Source: Imbricaverruca yamaguchii (taxonomy: Eukaryota; Arthropoda; Thecostraca; Neoverrucidae). Taken from it: a stretch of 64,000 nt of DNA. Below, piece after piece: positions 11,601 through 22,552 of the stretch. The stretch spans positions 186,001 to 250,000 of the forward strand of contig JAOTOL010001505.1 in NCBI GenBank assembly GCA_034440575.1. The letters run 5' to 3'. A program made the translations under genes and the position numbers. Every line of letters starts with the position of its first letter. Position 1 is the stretch's first letter. The notes beneath the pieces are model-generated. The model made no database searches. It was not told where the DNA came from and saw nothing but the letters and a program-made list of their open reading frames with translations.

Positions 11601-11785
11601 TCCTTCGTTGCGGCGAAGGGATCTTGCGTTCCAGTAGAGGATTCCGCTCGTTCTGAATTCGCATTGCCGCTCATGCTGAACGCTTCGGCGAGATTGGCCG
11701 GGAAGTCTATTGGTGGCATATCGGTCCCTGCCTCTGTCGCGAGAAGTGACACCAGCAGAACAAGTACCTGTAGAATAGCCAACAT
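2363..11785 (-). CDS. Secreted Gly/Tyr/Asp/His-rich repetitive protein, six-exon model
   Basis: The model joins 11785-11423, 9227-8986, 7896-5934, 5689-5357, 5131-4668 and 2618-2363, totalling 3,621 nt or 1,206 residues plus stop. Phases agree at all five junctions (0, 2, 0, 0, 2). The donors are gtaggt, gtcagt, gtagta, gtgagg and gtaggt. The N-terminus, MLAILQVLVLLVSLLATEAG, is a typical signal peptide, so the product should enter the secretory pathway. The body is low-complexity: exon 2 is Ser/Tyr/His/Pro-rich, exon 3 carries 17-residue Gly/Asp/Tyr/His repeats, exon 5 three 12-residue repeats, exon 6 Gly-Glu-His repeats. There are no transmembrane segments or catalytic motifs. An Arg-Thr-Arg-Arg site (6144-6155) could be a furin cleavage site. 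By composition it resembles extracellular matrix, silk, adhesive or shell proteins in general; no family is recognised. Junctions 3 and 4 are the weakest. Confidence 0.68.
2619..4667 (-). other. Intron 5 of the secreted-protein gene
   Basis: 2,049 bp from GTAGGT to atatcag in the model. Composition falls to AT-rich non-coding sequence. A degenerate tRNA-like B box (GGATTCGAATCCTGG, minus strand, near 2655) sits close to the 3' end. I see no other gene or repeat array here. Confidence 0.5.
4668..5131 (-). CDS. Exon 5 of the secreted-protein gene, with 12-residue repeats
   Basis: It starts after cggttag in phase 0. The first part is Pro/Ala/Ser-rich (PEPPLTLEAPPPPVPRQASP). Three tandem copies of WRSNETDLSTAS follow, encoded by a 36-bp repeat at 4811-4919; each holds the N-glycosylation sequon Asn-Glu-Thr. 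The end is Tyr/Arg/Asp-rich: RYLPTEDESDPYL. It exits TTG AG|GTAGGT, a near-consensus phase-2 donor. If unspliced, the next codons are AGG TAG, so 4664-4666 could instead be the end of the gene. The acceptor is weak. Confidence 0.6.
4811..4919. repeat. 36-bp coding tandem repeat, three copies
   Basis: Three near-identical 36-bp units on the plus strand begin GCTGGCCGTGCTCAGGTCAG. On the minus strand they encode the 12-residue repeats of exon 5. The unit length is a multiple of three, so copy-number change keeps the frame. Confidence 0.9.
5357..5689 (-). CDS. Exon 4 of the secreted-protein gene (boundaries uncertain)
   Basis: 111 codons in phase 0 from gctgcag| to AAC|GTGAGG. The peptide is Pro/Glu/Thr-rich, for example TPFGTPRLQQPETGHPLAGE and VSGPTEPDNAQLGPRILPTG. 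The acceptor has a poor pyrimidine tract. A stronger acceptor lies 43 bases upstream (cccatacatccagcccag), but it opens a different frame that reaches a stop at 5353. A later acceptor, gactgcag, would keep the same frame with a shorter exon. Placing it in the gene rests on frame continuity with exons 3 and 5. Confidence 0.45.
5934..7896 (-). CDS. Exon 3, central repeat exon of the secreted-protein gene
   Basis: The acceptor ccctccacgtgcag leaves T to complete AG|T (Ser), matching the phase-2 exit of exon 2. The exon opens GCYGCYCYGCSIPRYGEYGQ, then becomes Asp/Tyr/Arg/Gly-rich. Three copies of a roughly 15-residue block beginning ENDYRG are followed by about seven copies of a 17-residue unit, such as YDGDDYGGKGGDHGHSG (51-bp DNA repeat, plus-strand 7075-7440). 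After the repeats the sequence is more complex, rich in Asp, His and Arg, and includes the Arg-Thr-Arg-Arg site. The chosen end is CAG|GTAGTA in phase 0. The frame stays open to 5562, but composition drifts past 5934. The antisense frame is Val/Thr-rich and is a shadow. Confidence 0.72.
7922..7946. repeat. AAAT tetranucleotide microsatellite
   Basis: About six AAAT repeats lie inside intron 2, some 25 bases upstream of the exon 3 acceptor on the minus strand, where they read as a TTTA-rich tract. Confidence 0.9.
8986..9227 (-). CDS. Exon 2 of the secreted-protein gene
   Basis: It starts after ccttctccgcacag, a good pyrimidine-rich acceptor, in phase 0, matching the exit of exon 1. It ends ACC AG before GTCAGT, a good phase-2 donor. 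The 80 codons have a strong third-position G/C bias. The start is Ala/Pro/Arg-rich and the end is Tyr/His/Ser-rich: HGHSYGTSWNNHYQAPTSSH, then YGSRYDEPESGEGTR. Two Arg-Gly-Asp tripeptides occur near the middle (TSRGDRGDAYDD); a role in cell binding is only a possibility. In other frames this region has many stops. Confidence 0.7.
10585..10716. promoter_or_regulatory. Tandem array of seven CRE (TGACGTCA) palindromes
   Basis: Perfect TGACGTCA starts at 10588, 10611, 10630, 10649, 10668, 10687 and 10706. The spacing is 23 bp then 19 bp five times, in a unit reading TGACGTCACGACCGTGGTG. TGACGTCA is the full consensus for CREB/ATF bZIP proteins. The array lies in intron 1 of the secreted-protein gene, next to a CpG-rich block (10370-10560) containing GATTGG, an inverted CCAAT box. 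A regulatory role is inferred; it could equally be a minisatellite that happens to contain the motif. Confidence 0.6.
10955..11090 (+). repeat. Dispersed repeat family D, copy 1
   Basis: Contains GAAAATTGTTGGGGGTACAT then CCCAAATGGATT and ACAAAGTCAACATT. Related copies lie at 21379-21530 (+), 34385-34550 (-) and 38500-38660 (-). No coding capacity is seen. It probably belongs to a non-autonomous transposable element. Confidence 0.6.
11423..11785 (-). CDS. Exon 1 of the secreted-protein gene (signal peptide)
   Basis: 121 codons ending exactly on AAG before GTAGGT, a strong phase-0 donor. Residues 1-20 form a hydrophobic signal peptide with likely cleavage near Ala19-Gly20. The mature start is acidic and Ser/Thr-rich and includes DFPANLAEAFSMSG. 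The open frame continues into the intron, but its composition changes there. The ATG is preceded by GAC, giving a purine at -3. There is no clear TATA box in the 60 bases upstream; a long TA microsatellite begins about 180 bases upstream. Confidence 0.75.
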
Positions 11786-11965
11786 GTCATCTCAGTAGTT
11801 GTGACACTCGACACTCAGTTCATCAACACAATTATCATCTTGTGAGGAAGGTGGGGTTGGGATTGGAGCTGCAGGCGTTAGCGAAACGGGCTCAAGAGCC
11901 GAGAGAGGCTCTTTACTATCATACCGGTGGCATGGGCGACAGTGCTTTGATATATTTCCGATAAT

Positions 11966-12068
<103 letters not shown>

Positions 12069-12179
12069 TATATACATGCATAGGTATATAGCCATAACGC
12101 ACTTTGCGTAAAGATCGGAATGGAACGCAATGACATTTTAGATGGGGAAAGGACCACCTGGATGTTTTCCTTGATCTAG

Positions 12180-13985
12180 ACTGCTTTATCTATATTATGT
12201 AGTGTTATATTTTAGCATTTTGTATCACTAAGAAGCACATTATGCTGAGCTTGGACTCTGACTCCACAAAACCACCTACCTATATCTCCCGGCCCTGGGG
12301 GTAATATATTATTGCTCAGCCAGCTTGCATTGCATCAAAGAGATTTTGCCACGCAACCTTAGCTCTGCGTCTCCCGAACGGAGGAGCACATTGTCGACAC
12401 GTCAATATAGATGAGTGGCGTGAGTAGCTGCCACGGGAGGCGCAAAGATCTGGAATACACTCTAGGAATGTCCTTAGCTCAGCGATTTCCTATGCATGAG
12501 GTTGAGGGTGTGATATCTTCGCTAATGTTGGAGTGATCGCCCACCTCATCTCAAAGAAAAGGTTTTCAGCGCGCTTCACAAATTACTGTGTGACGCGAAG
12601 TGCCACCAGGCGACAGGGGTGTCTCTTCGCATACGCGATGGGAGCCACTAGCCCTCTCTGCAATCACTGATGGGGCCCACCACGCGCTAAACGCGGATAT
12701 TTACCATGGGCACCGCGGCGCAGGCGGTGGGGAGAAATAGATTGAGCGCTGTAAACATCTCGCAAAAACGTGAAATCGTAACCTTATTTTGAATCTCATC
12801 CTGAAATATAGCAGTAGATGCCACATCAGGTTGGTTGCATAACGATTTCCGATATTTCCGGCGCGTCAATTAATCGTTCGAGTTGAAGACCGTTACTATT
12901 TCAAATTAACATTGAAGAAATTTGCTCAAGTTGCTGCTTACGCATTGCCCAGCTTGTAAAACCCATGCTGTAGGGAGATTGTTAAGTTCTTGTCTGCTGA
13001 TGTGCAGCTTACTAGCATCTTTCAAAACTTTGGCGCGGCACCTCGCATTTGTTTGCGACGTTTTACGAAATTTATTGCGACGTTTTACGATATCACACTA
13101 AATATTGTATATTGTCACAGTAACCGTAACCGTAATGAGCATGCAAGGCTAGTAAAAGCATGGCACATTCAGATAGGACAGTTTATTTATTGCCTGTCCG
13201 CTGAAATATATTTCGTTGACATTTTTTTAATGGTGGCGCGATACTTTACGTGTAATTGCGATGTCCGTATTAGCGTCGTGTCTGATGCGTAATGCCCCGC
13301 AATCAAACCATCGGGCCCATGTGAATACACTAGATAAATTGGTCTCGTGTAGCCTTGCCACTCATGAATGGCATTTCCCCTCCCCCACCAATACATTTCG
13401 CAAAGTGACGCCTCCGCCATGACCAGAGTTCCAACTCTCCTTTGATTGGGCTACTACAATATGAATAGCATGCAATGCGTTAAACATAAAATATTGTTAC
13501 TACTGTCCTGCTAACCTAATGACGTAGATGATTTCGCTACCCTGTTGCACCTAGTTCAAATGAACACCCCGTGCGCATAAATTCTAGCCAACGGTCGGCT
13601 GCTTGTCAACATATTTGACGGTTTTCTCGTCACTACACTCACCTCCATTGTCTGGGTATCCATCGTCATACCATCACCTCCGTCAAGACTCGATACTCGG
13701 CACAGACGCGCGTCTGATATCCGGACAGTCACTACTACTAGAGTAACGCCATAAGCTCTGCAATAGCACTGGGACGGTCGGCTGCACGTCGACGAATTTA
13801 AAGGTTTCTCCGGCGCGGAAGCTGTCTGGCCAAAGCACTATCACTGGAGCGCGTGCTGGCGCCAGAAATCAGCTGGCTTGCCTGTCATGCGCTCAGCGGT
13901 TCTTTCGAAAGCCGATGCTGAGAAAGTGTCGAAGCGGTGTTGGGAAATATTTTGCGTTTGGAAATGCTGTTCGTGAGGGGATTTC
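12180..13985. other. Gene-poor interval
   Basis: No supported gene. A short duplication (GCGACGTTTTACGA twice, 13055-13090) and a weakly duplicated CGGTCGGCTGC segment (near 13590 and 13778) are the only structures noticed. Confidence 0.5.
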
Positions 13986-14000
13986 TTGGGGTATGGGACG

Positions 14001-14152
14001 GGGGACGAGTGCTCTAGGGGTAAGTTGCTTGTCTCATGATCGAAGCATTGTGTGTTCGAGCCTCACCTGACGCTACTCCTCGACCGCGACCAATGGGCGT
14101 GAGAGATTGGCGGCGCTCAGCGGTCGACGTGTCATAAAGCCGATAACCAACC
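14001..14152 (+). mobile_element. SINE family 2, diverged copy
   Basis: tRNA-like head (GCTCTAGGGGTAAGTTGCTT, then GTTCGAGCCTC as B box), a body containing CGACCAATGGGCGTGAGAG, and the tail CATAAAGCCGATAACCAACC. GGGGTATG flanks both sides (13988-13995 and 14153-14160), consistent with a target-site duplication. Confidence 0.8.
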
Positions 14153-15085
14153 GGGGTATGAGTATGGGACGATTGCTGTGGTAGGATTGTTTTTACTATT
14201 GTTTGTTTTTACTCATGGAACACCGTGACACGCACAAAGGACAAGTTCAACGATCCGGCTAAGATCAAGTGCTAAAAAATACGCGATGAACTGTTGAAGT
14301 TGAAGATGTTCGAAACGGACCGCTCAGGAGGGACGCAAGGGTGGTACGAACGTGAAGTCAAATATGTCCCCAGCTTTGATATTTTCATTGGAAAAAATAA
14401 CCAGCTTATATCAAGTTACAAAGAACTCCATAATTAAGAAAATCCACAAATTTGACAGCTATTATCGTGGCCAAATTTCTCTTGGAATCAAAATTGCAGT
14501 GATCAATTAACCTTGCAAGCCATGATTTACCCATTTATAATTCGCAATGGTCAGTATTTTAGCCTCCAGAGTGCTTGTACTATATGTCCTCGTAGAACTC
14601 CGGAGGTCCTATCTCATTGATTCGAATTGGTATACTTGAAACTTGGACCACTATTAGAGGACATATTTTGTCATTACATGTTCTGGTTTTTAAGTAGATA
14701 AAACACTGCACGAAACAAAGCAGTTCCTAGCATAAATCGTCGTTTAACCTCGCGACCTAACCTGAGGTCACTTGTAATGCTTTTACATCCCTGATCCTTA
14801 ATCTTTACATTCACCTGTAACCTTTGCCTGTATCTTTTGCGATGTTTTGCAGGTGTGTCTAAAAGCTGCGTTGAGAGCAGGTGGTCATCTGTCTTTGAAC
14901 TTCCGCAGCTCCGTGGCCCCAAGTACTGGATCTTTTCTGCTATGCAGATGTATAGATAGACATTTGTTTCAGATCCGAACAAGTACGCATGTGGTGTGAC
15001 ATGTTGGCACAAAAGCCGCAGTGGCTGGACTCTGACTCCTCTCCAACTCATATCATGCACACAAGCATACACACATACACCAACA

Positions 15086-15478
<393 letters not shown>

Positions 15479-15499
15479 ACATCATCAGCATCAGCATCA

Positions 15500-16520
15500 T
15501 CAGCATCGTCTATATCTAGATGGCATCCACAATAAAATAGCTTTTCCGGACATGAATCAATACACACAAGTACACAATTTCACCACACAAGTTTTAAAAG
15601 TACACCAGCAAAAGACACGCTGGGAAAGAGAACGCATTTGCATTACTGAACGACACCAGATCTGACCGATTGCATGACTATTGACTAGGCTACCCACAGT
15701 TTCCCACCCATTTCAACGATCGTGGACGAAATATCGCATTCATTCGTGCGCTTCACACTTCAGCCGGCACTTCATTCCACCTGGACGCGGCACGAAACCC
15801 GAAGATCGCCGTGCAGGTTCGGTGTGGGCTCGAGGAAGGTGCGGAAGTCAGGCCACTGAGCCCCGAGTCTCTGGCAGATTGCATTTCCTCAGAATGATAC
15901 GTGACCTTTAATGCTGTCGGGCGCATGCTCTTTGTGCCGGAGGCGATGCGTCATCCATGGGTTTGTATCAGCTACAAGCTGATACAAACAAGTATTTGAT
16001 GATTTTAGGTCGTTCGAGATAGCCGTCACATGATCGCAACGACAGCAGCATTTTGTGATCTCAGCACTGTGATTGATAATTACTTTTTAGGACGCTTATG
16101 CTGGGAGTGTTGCACCCTCCCAAAACCAAATCGCAATAATTATGCGAGAAAAAAACTAATACTTCTACCAAAATGTTTTCTCGTAGCAAGCGCGTCATTT
16201 TAGAGAGGCTAGTCCATGTTGCATAGGTACGTTACACCGCTGCCAAAGCGTACCTCTCAAAAGTGAAGCTGTTGTCCTAAACGCCACCCGGCGATTCTAG
16301 CGCTGACGCAAGGACGCAACGTTGTACAGACACCTCAAAATTGCATTAAGTTTTCTCTGACGTGTTGAAATGTGAAGTCGATCAATTTTATTGGACTTGA
16401 CTTTTGGCTGTTTCGAGTAAACCACTGCCGCGTTTTGCGCATGATACTGCCAATTTGCTGGTTTGTGGGGATCAGCTCAACGCATGAACTACGAGCATGC
16501 GTTGTCTGCGTATACAACTA
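15500..16520. other. Gene-poor interval with one perfect hairpin
   Basis: No supported gene. GTTTGTATCAGCT, ACA, AGCTGATACAAAC at 15961-15989 forms a perfect 13-bp stem with a 3-base loop. Confidence 0.5.
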
Positions 16521-16528
16521 GCATGGAG

Positions 16529-16765
16529 TCACTTAGAAAAACGAAGACAAGCCACTAGAAGAGTAAAAGAAAGCACCGGTTCCAGAACGTAGCCTTGTAC
16601 AACACCGTTGATGATTGGGAGAGTCGTAGAGCCCCTGTAAACTCTCTGGCTGGCTGAAACGACCGAGTCAATCCCTGAGTTATGATCAATAATCATCAAC
16701 CGTGTACACTGACCGCGACTGGTTCCATTCTTGCCAAAGTTAGGCTCTTTTACGCCGAATGTCAA
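16529..16765 (-). pseudogene. Degraded LINE reverse-transcriptase fragment
   Basis: The minus-strand frame includes VYRGSTTLPIINGVVQGYVL followed by EPVLSF. This lines up with the reverse-transcriptase block usually seen as SGVPQGSVLGPxLF in CR1/Jockey-like LINEs, with the key Pro-Gln-Gly changed to Val-Gln-Gly. Only this block remains. Dead copy. Confidence 0.6.
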
Positions 16766-16823
16766 CTTAAATGTGAAAAGGTGTGCACCGTCCCAGCTGT
16801 AGACACAAGATATTATATTTATA

Positions 16824-16825
<2 letters not shown>

Positions 16826-16867
<42 letters not shown>
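16826..16867. repeat. AT dinucleotide microsatellite
   Basis: About 20 AT units. Confidence 0.97.
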
Positions 16868-16869
<2 letters not shown>

Positions 16870-17034
16870 CTCAAAATATATTGTTTGCTATCATGTAGGT
16901 TTATTGCTGGGGGCGAGCCCTCTTCGCTGCGCCTCTTTACAAGTTGTCTACATATGACTTCAGCAGGCCAAAAAAGAAGTAAAATATCCATTCAAACAGT
17001 AAGGCTGTCACTAACACTGACAGTACGAACAGAG

Positions 17035-17205
17035 AACAGGGATAAATAGCAGGGAACAGGGAATAATAACAGGGAGCAGGGAATACTAACAGGGAACAGG
17101 CAGTAAAAGCAGCAGGTAGCAGGGAATAACAGAAAACAGGGAAAAGCAGCAGGCAGTAAAAAGAAAGCAGCAGGTAGCAGGGAATAATAACAGAGAACAG
17201 GCAGT
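17035..17205. repeat. Degenerate minisatellite, unit about 20 bp
   Basis: Imperfect repeats of AGGGAACAGGGAATAATAAC alternate with CAGCAGGTAGCAGGGAATAA and GGCAGTAAAAGCAGC variants. Confidence 0.85.
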
Positions 17206-18112
17206 ACAACATGGAAGGGGAGACAGACCGTAGCTTACACCCAACTTCCGATCAGCTGTGACGTGAGCCCAGCAGCTGCACGAGATGAACAACTTCCCAC
17301 TCTCTTTTCCAACTGGCGATCCTCCAGCTCGAGCCGCTGTGCACGCATCGGCTCTCTGATCGCATGCACCAGCGTCGCTTGCACTCTCACACTCAACACA
17401 CATGTACTTATTGCAAGCTGCAGTCATGGCGAACCGTAACTGCGCGTTTGGGCGGTCGTCCGTGCTGCCGTTTTCTCCTGGAGATGCTGGCCGGTCCAGT
17501 GGCGCGCTTCAAATTCACATTCACATTCTCCTTCACGATTCACAATCACCCGGCGTGGCGCGGTTCGTTAAACAGCTAAATAGCCGGCTACTCCTCTGAG
17601 GAGAGTCGGCGCGCAACCAAGCGTGACTTTAGCGAGGCGCCGAACGACGACAAATCCACTTTAAGGCGTCGGAGATACTGTAAATCAGATGAATAGCAAC
17701 ACGTGCATAGACGTGCACATTTACAGACACCGCTACTGGGGTGTTCCAAAGTCGTCCGAGGATGTCAGGTGGTGCTACCGCATGGTCTTGTGGTTTCCAA
17801 TTGGCGTGATTCCACACTTCCGCATAGGTATTACCGTTGCATATTTTATTAAAGCCAGGTGGTGCTCAGCCTCCCTTAGGTGGTCCGCAAGCACCACCTG
17901 TCGCCACTAAATCTTCATCTGTGACACACAGCGGCTCATGCTTGCTTGTTGCATAAACATGCAAGCATGAACATCATGCAAGCAACAACAGCATTCATAA
18001 ACCCATGGGTGGAGATCCCGGGTGAGTCGGAGTCGGCTTCCGGACCTGCAACAACCTGCACACGATTCGCAAAAATGCACACAGTTAAAACCGATTTCTC
18101 CGCGGGTGATCA

Positions 18113-18400
18113 TATTGGAACCCATTAGATAGGTGAATAGGGGCTCAAGTAGATCTGGGTGATCGTTGCCAAACGGGGTTTTCAAATCAAGTCGTATGTT
18201 TCACGAGCAGCATAGAGGTGTATGGACGCTTTACGTTGTAGGGACAGTCGGTGAGGAGCAGAGTGGCCAGCGTAACAGAAAATGTAACATGCGGGGTGTG
18301 GAAGTGACTGCAGACAGGGAGGGCGCTTCGGGTGACCACATTGCAATAGGTGACGTTAGTATGGCCCAATCTAATTCATGCCAAAACAATCTAAAATAAT
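18113..18400 (-). mobile_element. LINE 3'-end remnant, copy A
   Basis: The minus strand reads HPDLLEPLFTYLMGSN near its end, resembling the last residues of Jockey/I-like LINE proteins, where a cysteine/histidine motif is followed by a leucine-rich tail. Stops and frame changes break it. It is about 270 bp and similar to copy B at 19818-20095. Confidence 0.5.
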
Positions 18401-18470
18401 TGAATTCCTATCATTGTTTTATTTTTCTGGTGGTTATCGGCGAACTATATGCACGATCACGACTAATGTG

Positions 18471-18511
18471 CCGCCCACACTGTTTCGCCGGTGGGCCGCG
18501 GGATTGGAAAT
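18471..18511 (-). mobile_element. SINE family 1 fragment
   Basis: The complement reads CGGCGAAACAGTGTGGGCGG, the middle of SINE family 1 as seen at 50260-50285. Only about 40 bp. Confidence 0.6.
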
Positions 18512-19340
18512 TTTTTAAAGGGGGGATTTTTTAACCCCTGACCTTTTTTCCCAACCCAAAACACCTAAAATAACTTAACATTCCCCCCTTTTATCCGACC
18601 GCACAATGTTGCAGATTGCATATGCAGATCGCAGTGACTTGGCGCCCTGCTAATTTTAATGTGTCATTTTCCATTTTCAATCTGAAGATATGTCCTGAAA
18701 ATGGTGGCTTCAACCCCTGGCTTGGTAAGGGATATCCAGCCTGACATCAGCCATATATGATATTCTCCTTCTTTATACCAGCATGGAAAAGTAGCAACCC
18801 AACACTTCTAACCAAATGCTTCCAATAGCTTAGAAACCACGATTACCAACGCTTTACCTCTGAACATGACTAAGACTTTGTTGGCCAAGTAGCATCGTAG
18901 GTTCTGATATGGCGCCTACACGAAACCAATATCATAGAGAAGCTCAAGAACACGCTCCGTAAATAGTTCAAGGATGTGCATCTTCGACACCGACTTAAAG
19001 TCTCGGCCCCGGAATAACGTTCACTCCCCGGAATCAAAATGTGCAGGTCTACGGCTGCAATTCTAAATACCATTACTATTGTAAGCAGGCGGTCAGCCAG
19101 CGCGAGGCCAGACTGGGCCTGGCGATGAGGACGATCAGGTCCCAGAATGGCCGGGTTCGTTTGCCGATAGACTTATTGCCAGTCAGTCTGACGAAGAAGG
19201 TTTCTGTACCGGCCAATCGTCGTCCGGGCAATGCAGATCTACGAGCAAGGGTAAACGGCAATGAGAACAGTGCTGATCCGGCTCATGGGTGTCCGGTGAC
19301 AACAGACTAGTGGTGGTGGGCACAGCGCATCCACAAAAGG

Positions 19341-19500
19341 TGGCCGATTTTCGTTTGTCTTGCTGTAAACAACGCGCCAGCCATTTCTAAGCAGGTACAC
19401 AAACAATGGCGTATATCGGCCGGTAAAATCTGGAGTTGTGTACGAAAAACCGGAGGGGTGGGCGAATTTCGCCCCCCCCCCTCTCCAGGGCGCGTGTTAA
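19341..19500 (+). repeat. Dispersed repeat family E, copy 1
   Basis: Shares about 160 bp with 48589-48750, including GGTACACAAACAATGGCGTA and GGTGGGCGAATTTCGCCCCC. It ends in a C-rich tract then GGGCGCGTGTTAA. No coding capacity. Unclassified interspersed repeat. Confidence 0.75.
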
Positions 19501-19817
19501 CCCGGGGTGTCGCAGACAGCACCACCACCCAGCAGGGATGGGTGTCGCCAGAGCCCGACAAACGCTCGGTCTTCTCACCCCTGGTGGGCTTGGTGCTATG
19601 GTCCCCGACGTAACGTTCTAAGCTCTAAGCGCCTTCAGTTTTAGGCACGACAAGCAAAGCACAGCAGACAAGCCCGAAACTGTACGCACAATTCAGAGCA
19701 AACATTCTTCCCGAAATTTGGTAAACCTTGTACATTGATACCCGAGATATATTTGGTAAACTCTGATTCGCCAAAATTTGTGCAGGCAAAACCCAAATGT
19801 TCTAAACGCGGGCTACC

Positions 19818-20095
19818 AGGTCAGAACCCATCAGATAGGTGAATAGGGGCTTAAGGAGATCTGGGTTAGTGCTGCCAAGCAGGGTTTTTAAAATCAAGTT
19901 CATTGTTTTACGAGCGGCAACTCGTTGCAGGGACAGGCGGTGAGGAACAAAGAGTGGCCAGCATAACAGAAGGTGTAAACTGTGGAATGTGGCAGTTGTC
20001 GCAGACATGGGGAGTGCTTCGGGTCACTAAGTGGCGATAGGCTATGCTAGTATTGCCCAATCTAATTCACGTGAAAACTATTTCAAATAATCGGC
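19818..20095 (-). mobile_element. LINE 3'-end remnant, copy B
   Basis: The minus-strand frame has NPDLLKPLFTYLMGSD, near-identical to copy A at 18113-18400. Upstream, a region with clustered Cys/His codons (CDNCHIP in one frame) suggests a zinc-knuckle-like end, broken by frame changes. Confidence 0.5.
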
Positions 20096-21162
20096 GTTTC
20101 TGCGCTTCGACCAGCCAATGTCGCACACTTCGTTGAATGGGAAAGAACTGAACACGGCGCAGTACGCCGAGCATCGAGTAAGCATCGAGATACCAGCGCC
20201 AGGTGGACAGGAAATACAGCCTGCAGCCAGAGACAGCGGGGCCGTCGCGCTGCGGAAGAGGCTGACAACATCGGCGAAGCGCCATCTATAACCAGGCCCA
20301 TCGACACTAACGCCGCCAAGCGGACGATTTATCCGGTATGCTGATCTGAGCGGATGTACCGCAGCATATCTGTTGAAGAATGTAATAAGTGTGGGTCGGT
20401 TATTATAGCCCTTCGACGAATTACAAGACATATCTATTGTCTGATAGACTCCAGAGACAATGTCGTAAGCACAGTTTTCGGGTAGAAATCCAATTAAACA
20501 ATTTAACATTACCAGCTGGATATTTCCAGATATGACAGCCGAATAACTTAACCGATGTCCGATGAACAAGTATGGCTACTCGAAAGATGTGGTGTAAATA
20601 TTTATTGTTTCATCGGTGTGGGCATGCCAAGGAGCACCGAAAATAGATCAATGAGAGTGGTCGACATACATGAAGCAGGCTTTTGTGCAGTGATTTCATT
20701 CTACTTTCGTCCTGGGCAGGGTTAAACCATAACCATCTCATTGGCGCTAACCCGACATTCAACAGCCATACGTGAGGCTGGTAGAGGCGAGGAAAGAGGA
20801 GACAAAGACTGGTAAACTGATCGTTAGTTTCCATTGTCTATGTGCTTAATAATTTATTTGAGCACCGTCGGTGAGGAAAAAAATGTTCCTGGAACGACTA
20901 TCAGAATTTCAGTTCAGTGGCGTTGCTAATTCCTGCTCATAGTTGTTCCATATCTGCTCGCTATCCTTCGCTCTTGGACCTGCTAGAACTGGCAGCAAGT
21001 TTCCGCCTTAAACACAGCTATCCATGGTGCGGCAGAATTTTCCGAAGGGGGTGGCAGACCCCCAAAAATGCGAGGAACTGAAGACAGCTCTCGACGAGCA
21101 AGGAAGGGGACGGGGTTGCCGGCCCCGGGGCCCCTTTGGCTCTGCCTCTGATTATTATTGGC

Positions 21163-21350
21163 CCGACCCAGAATCAGCTGCCCGCTGTTCCGACCAAGTG
21201 TCAGCTGACCACTGACCTGACCAAGTGTCAGCTGACCATTGACCTGACCAAGTGTCAGCTGACCACTGACCTGACCAAGTGACAGCTGACCACTGATCCG
21301 ACCAAGTGACAGCTGACTATTGACCTGACCCAGTGTCAGCTGACCACCCA
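21163..21350. repeat. 27-bp minisatellite, about seven copies
   Basis: The unit reads ACCAAGTGTCAGCTGACCAC then TGACCTG; CAGCTG in each copy is an E-box palindrome. Related units recur at 21635-21705. Confidence 0.92.
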
Positions 21351-21378
21351 CCGGACGCAGAATCAGCCATAGGTGCAG

Positions 21379-21530
21379 ATTTCCGAAAATTATTGGGGGA
21401 AATGCATGAAGCAACTGGCGGACCCAAATGGATTGTGGCTTCCAATGTTGAAAGCTTCCAATGTTGAAAGTTCCAATGTTGAAAGTTCAAATTATTGATA
21501 GGACAAAGCCAATATTGAGGAGGCATAACA
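21379..21530 (+). repeat. Dispersed repeat family D, copy 2, with a short internal tandem
   Basis: Shares GAAAATTATTGGGGG and CCCAAATGGATT with the copy at 10955. It is interrupted by three direct copies of TTCCAATGTTGAAAG. Confidence 0.6.
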
Positions 21531-22233
21531 CATAGGGTCACGTGTCAAAAACTGAAATTATTTGGAGGAGGAAGCCAAGGTCGGGGGAAGGAGAAGCGTC
21601 TTCCCAAAAGCACACAAGGCTACACCCCTGCCAGCCACTGACCTGACCCAGGGCTAGCTGACCACTGACCTGATCCACAGTTAGCTGGCTACTGACCTGA
21701 CCCAGGGTCGTGTAGCTGTGGGGCGGTGGCGGGGTGGCGGGCAGGTGTGGCATTTCTTTACCCGACTCCGCGGAGTGGTGCGCGTGAATGGTATATGCGT
21801 GACCAGTGTGCGTGCAACGCTGGCCACTGCCCCACTCAGTCGCAGATGGTATCCGACAAAATTGGACGAAAGAGCGCGCACTGGAGATCAACGCATGCCC
21901 AGCGACAGAATGAGCACGGCCTGAATGATCTCGTCTGATGGCTGCTTGGCCACACTGCACGATATTTGTCCAGGTCAGAGCGGGCAAAGCTCGGTGTTGC
22001 TCACTGAAAACAATTGTCTGAGCTGTCTCCGAGCTCGTACGCTGACTTGATTGGAAGAAGTGCGAGAAGCTACAGGAACGGTCTGGAGCCGCTATATCTT
22101 TCACATTGCTGCTTATATCTGGCAAATCCTCAGTTTACTTCATTCAAGCATGCAAAAGCAGATGTATTCATGTATGCTGTCGCGAGTGTTTCCTTGGCAT
22201 TCATTGTAACTGAAGCATGCCGTTTGACACTCT

Positions 22234-22397
22234 TGGTTGGTTGGTTATTGGTTTTACGACACATCGACCGTTGAGTCATGCAGTGTCGCCAATCTCTCAC
22301 GCCGATTGGTCGCAGGCGAAGAGTAGCGACAGGTGAGACTCGAACTCACAACCTTTCGATTGTGAGACAAGCAACTTACCCCTAGGCTACTCGTCCA
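22234..22397 (-). mobile_element. SINE family 2, well-preserved copy
   Basis: Minus orientation. The head includes GTAGCCTAGGGGTAAGTTGC and the B box GGTTGTGAGTTCGAGTCTC. It ends TAAAACCAATAACCAACC. Flanked by a perfect 14-bp duplication, CCGTTTGACACTCT, at 22220-22233 and 22398-22411. Confidence 0.92.
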
Positions 22398-22552
22398 CCG
22401 TTTGACACTCTAGTCTGCAAGATTATGTTCTTTACCTCTGAGGGAGGAGGAGAGTGATGCAAGCAGATGGCACACTTGCCGATCGAACATTAGCGTAGCA
22501 ATCACACCGGGGGAAAGCATAAGACATTGTTCGGTAACTAGTAGCAATCGAA

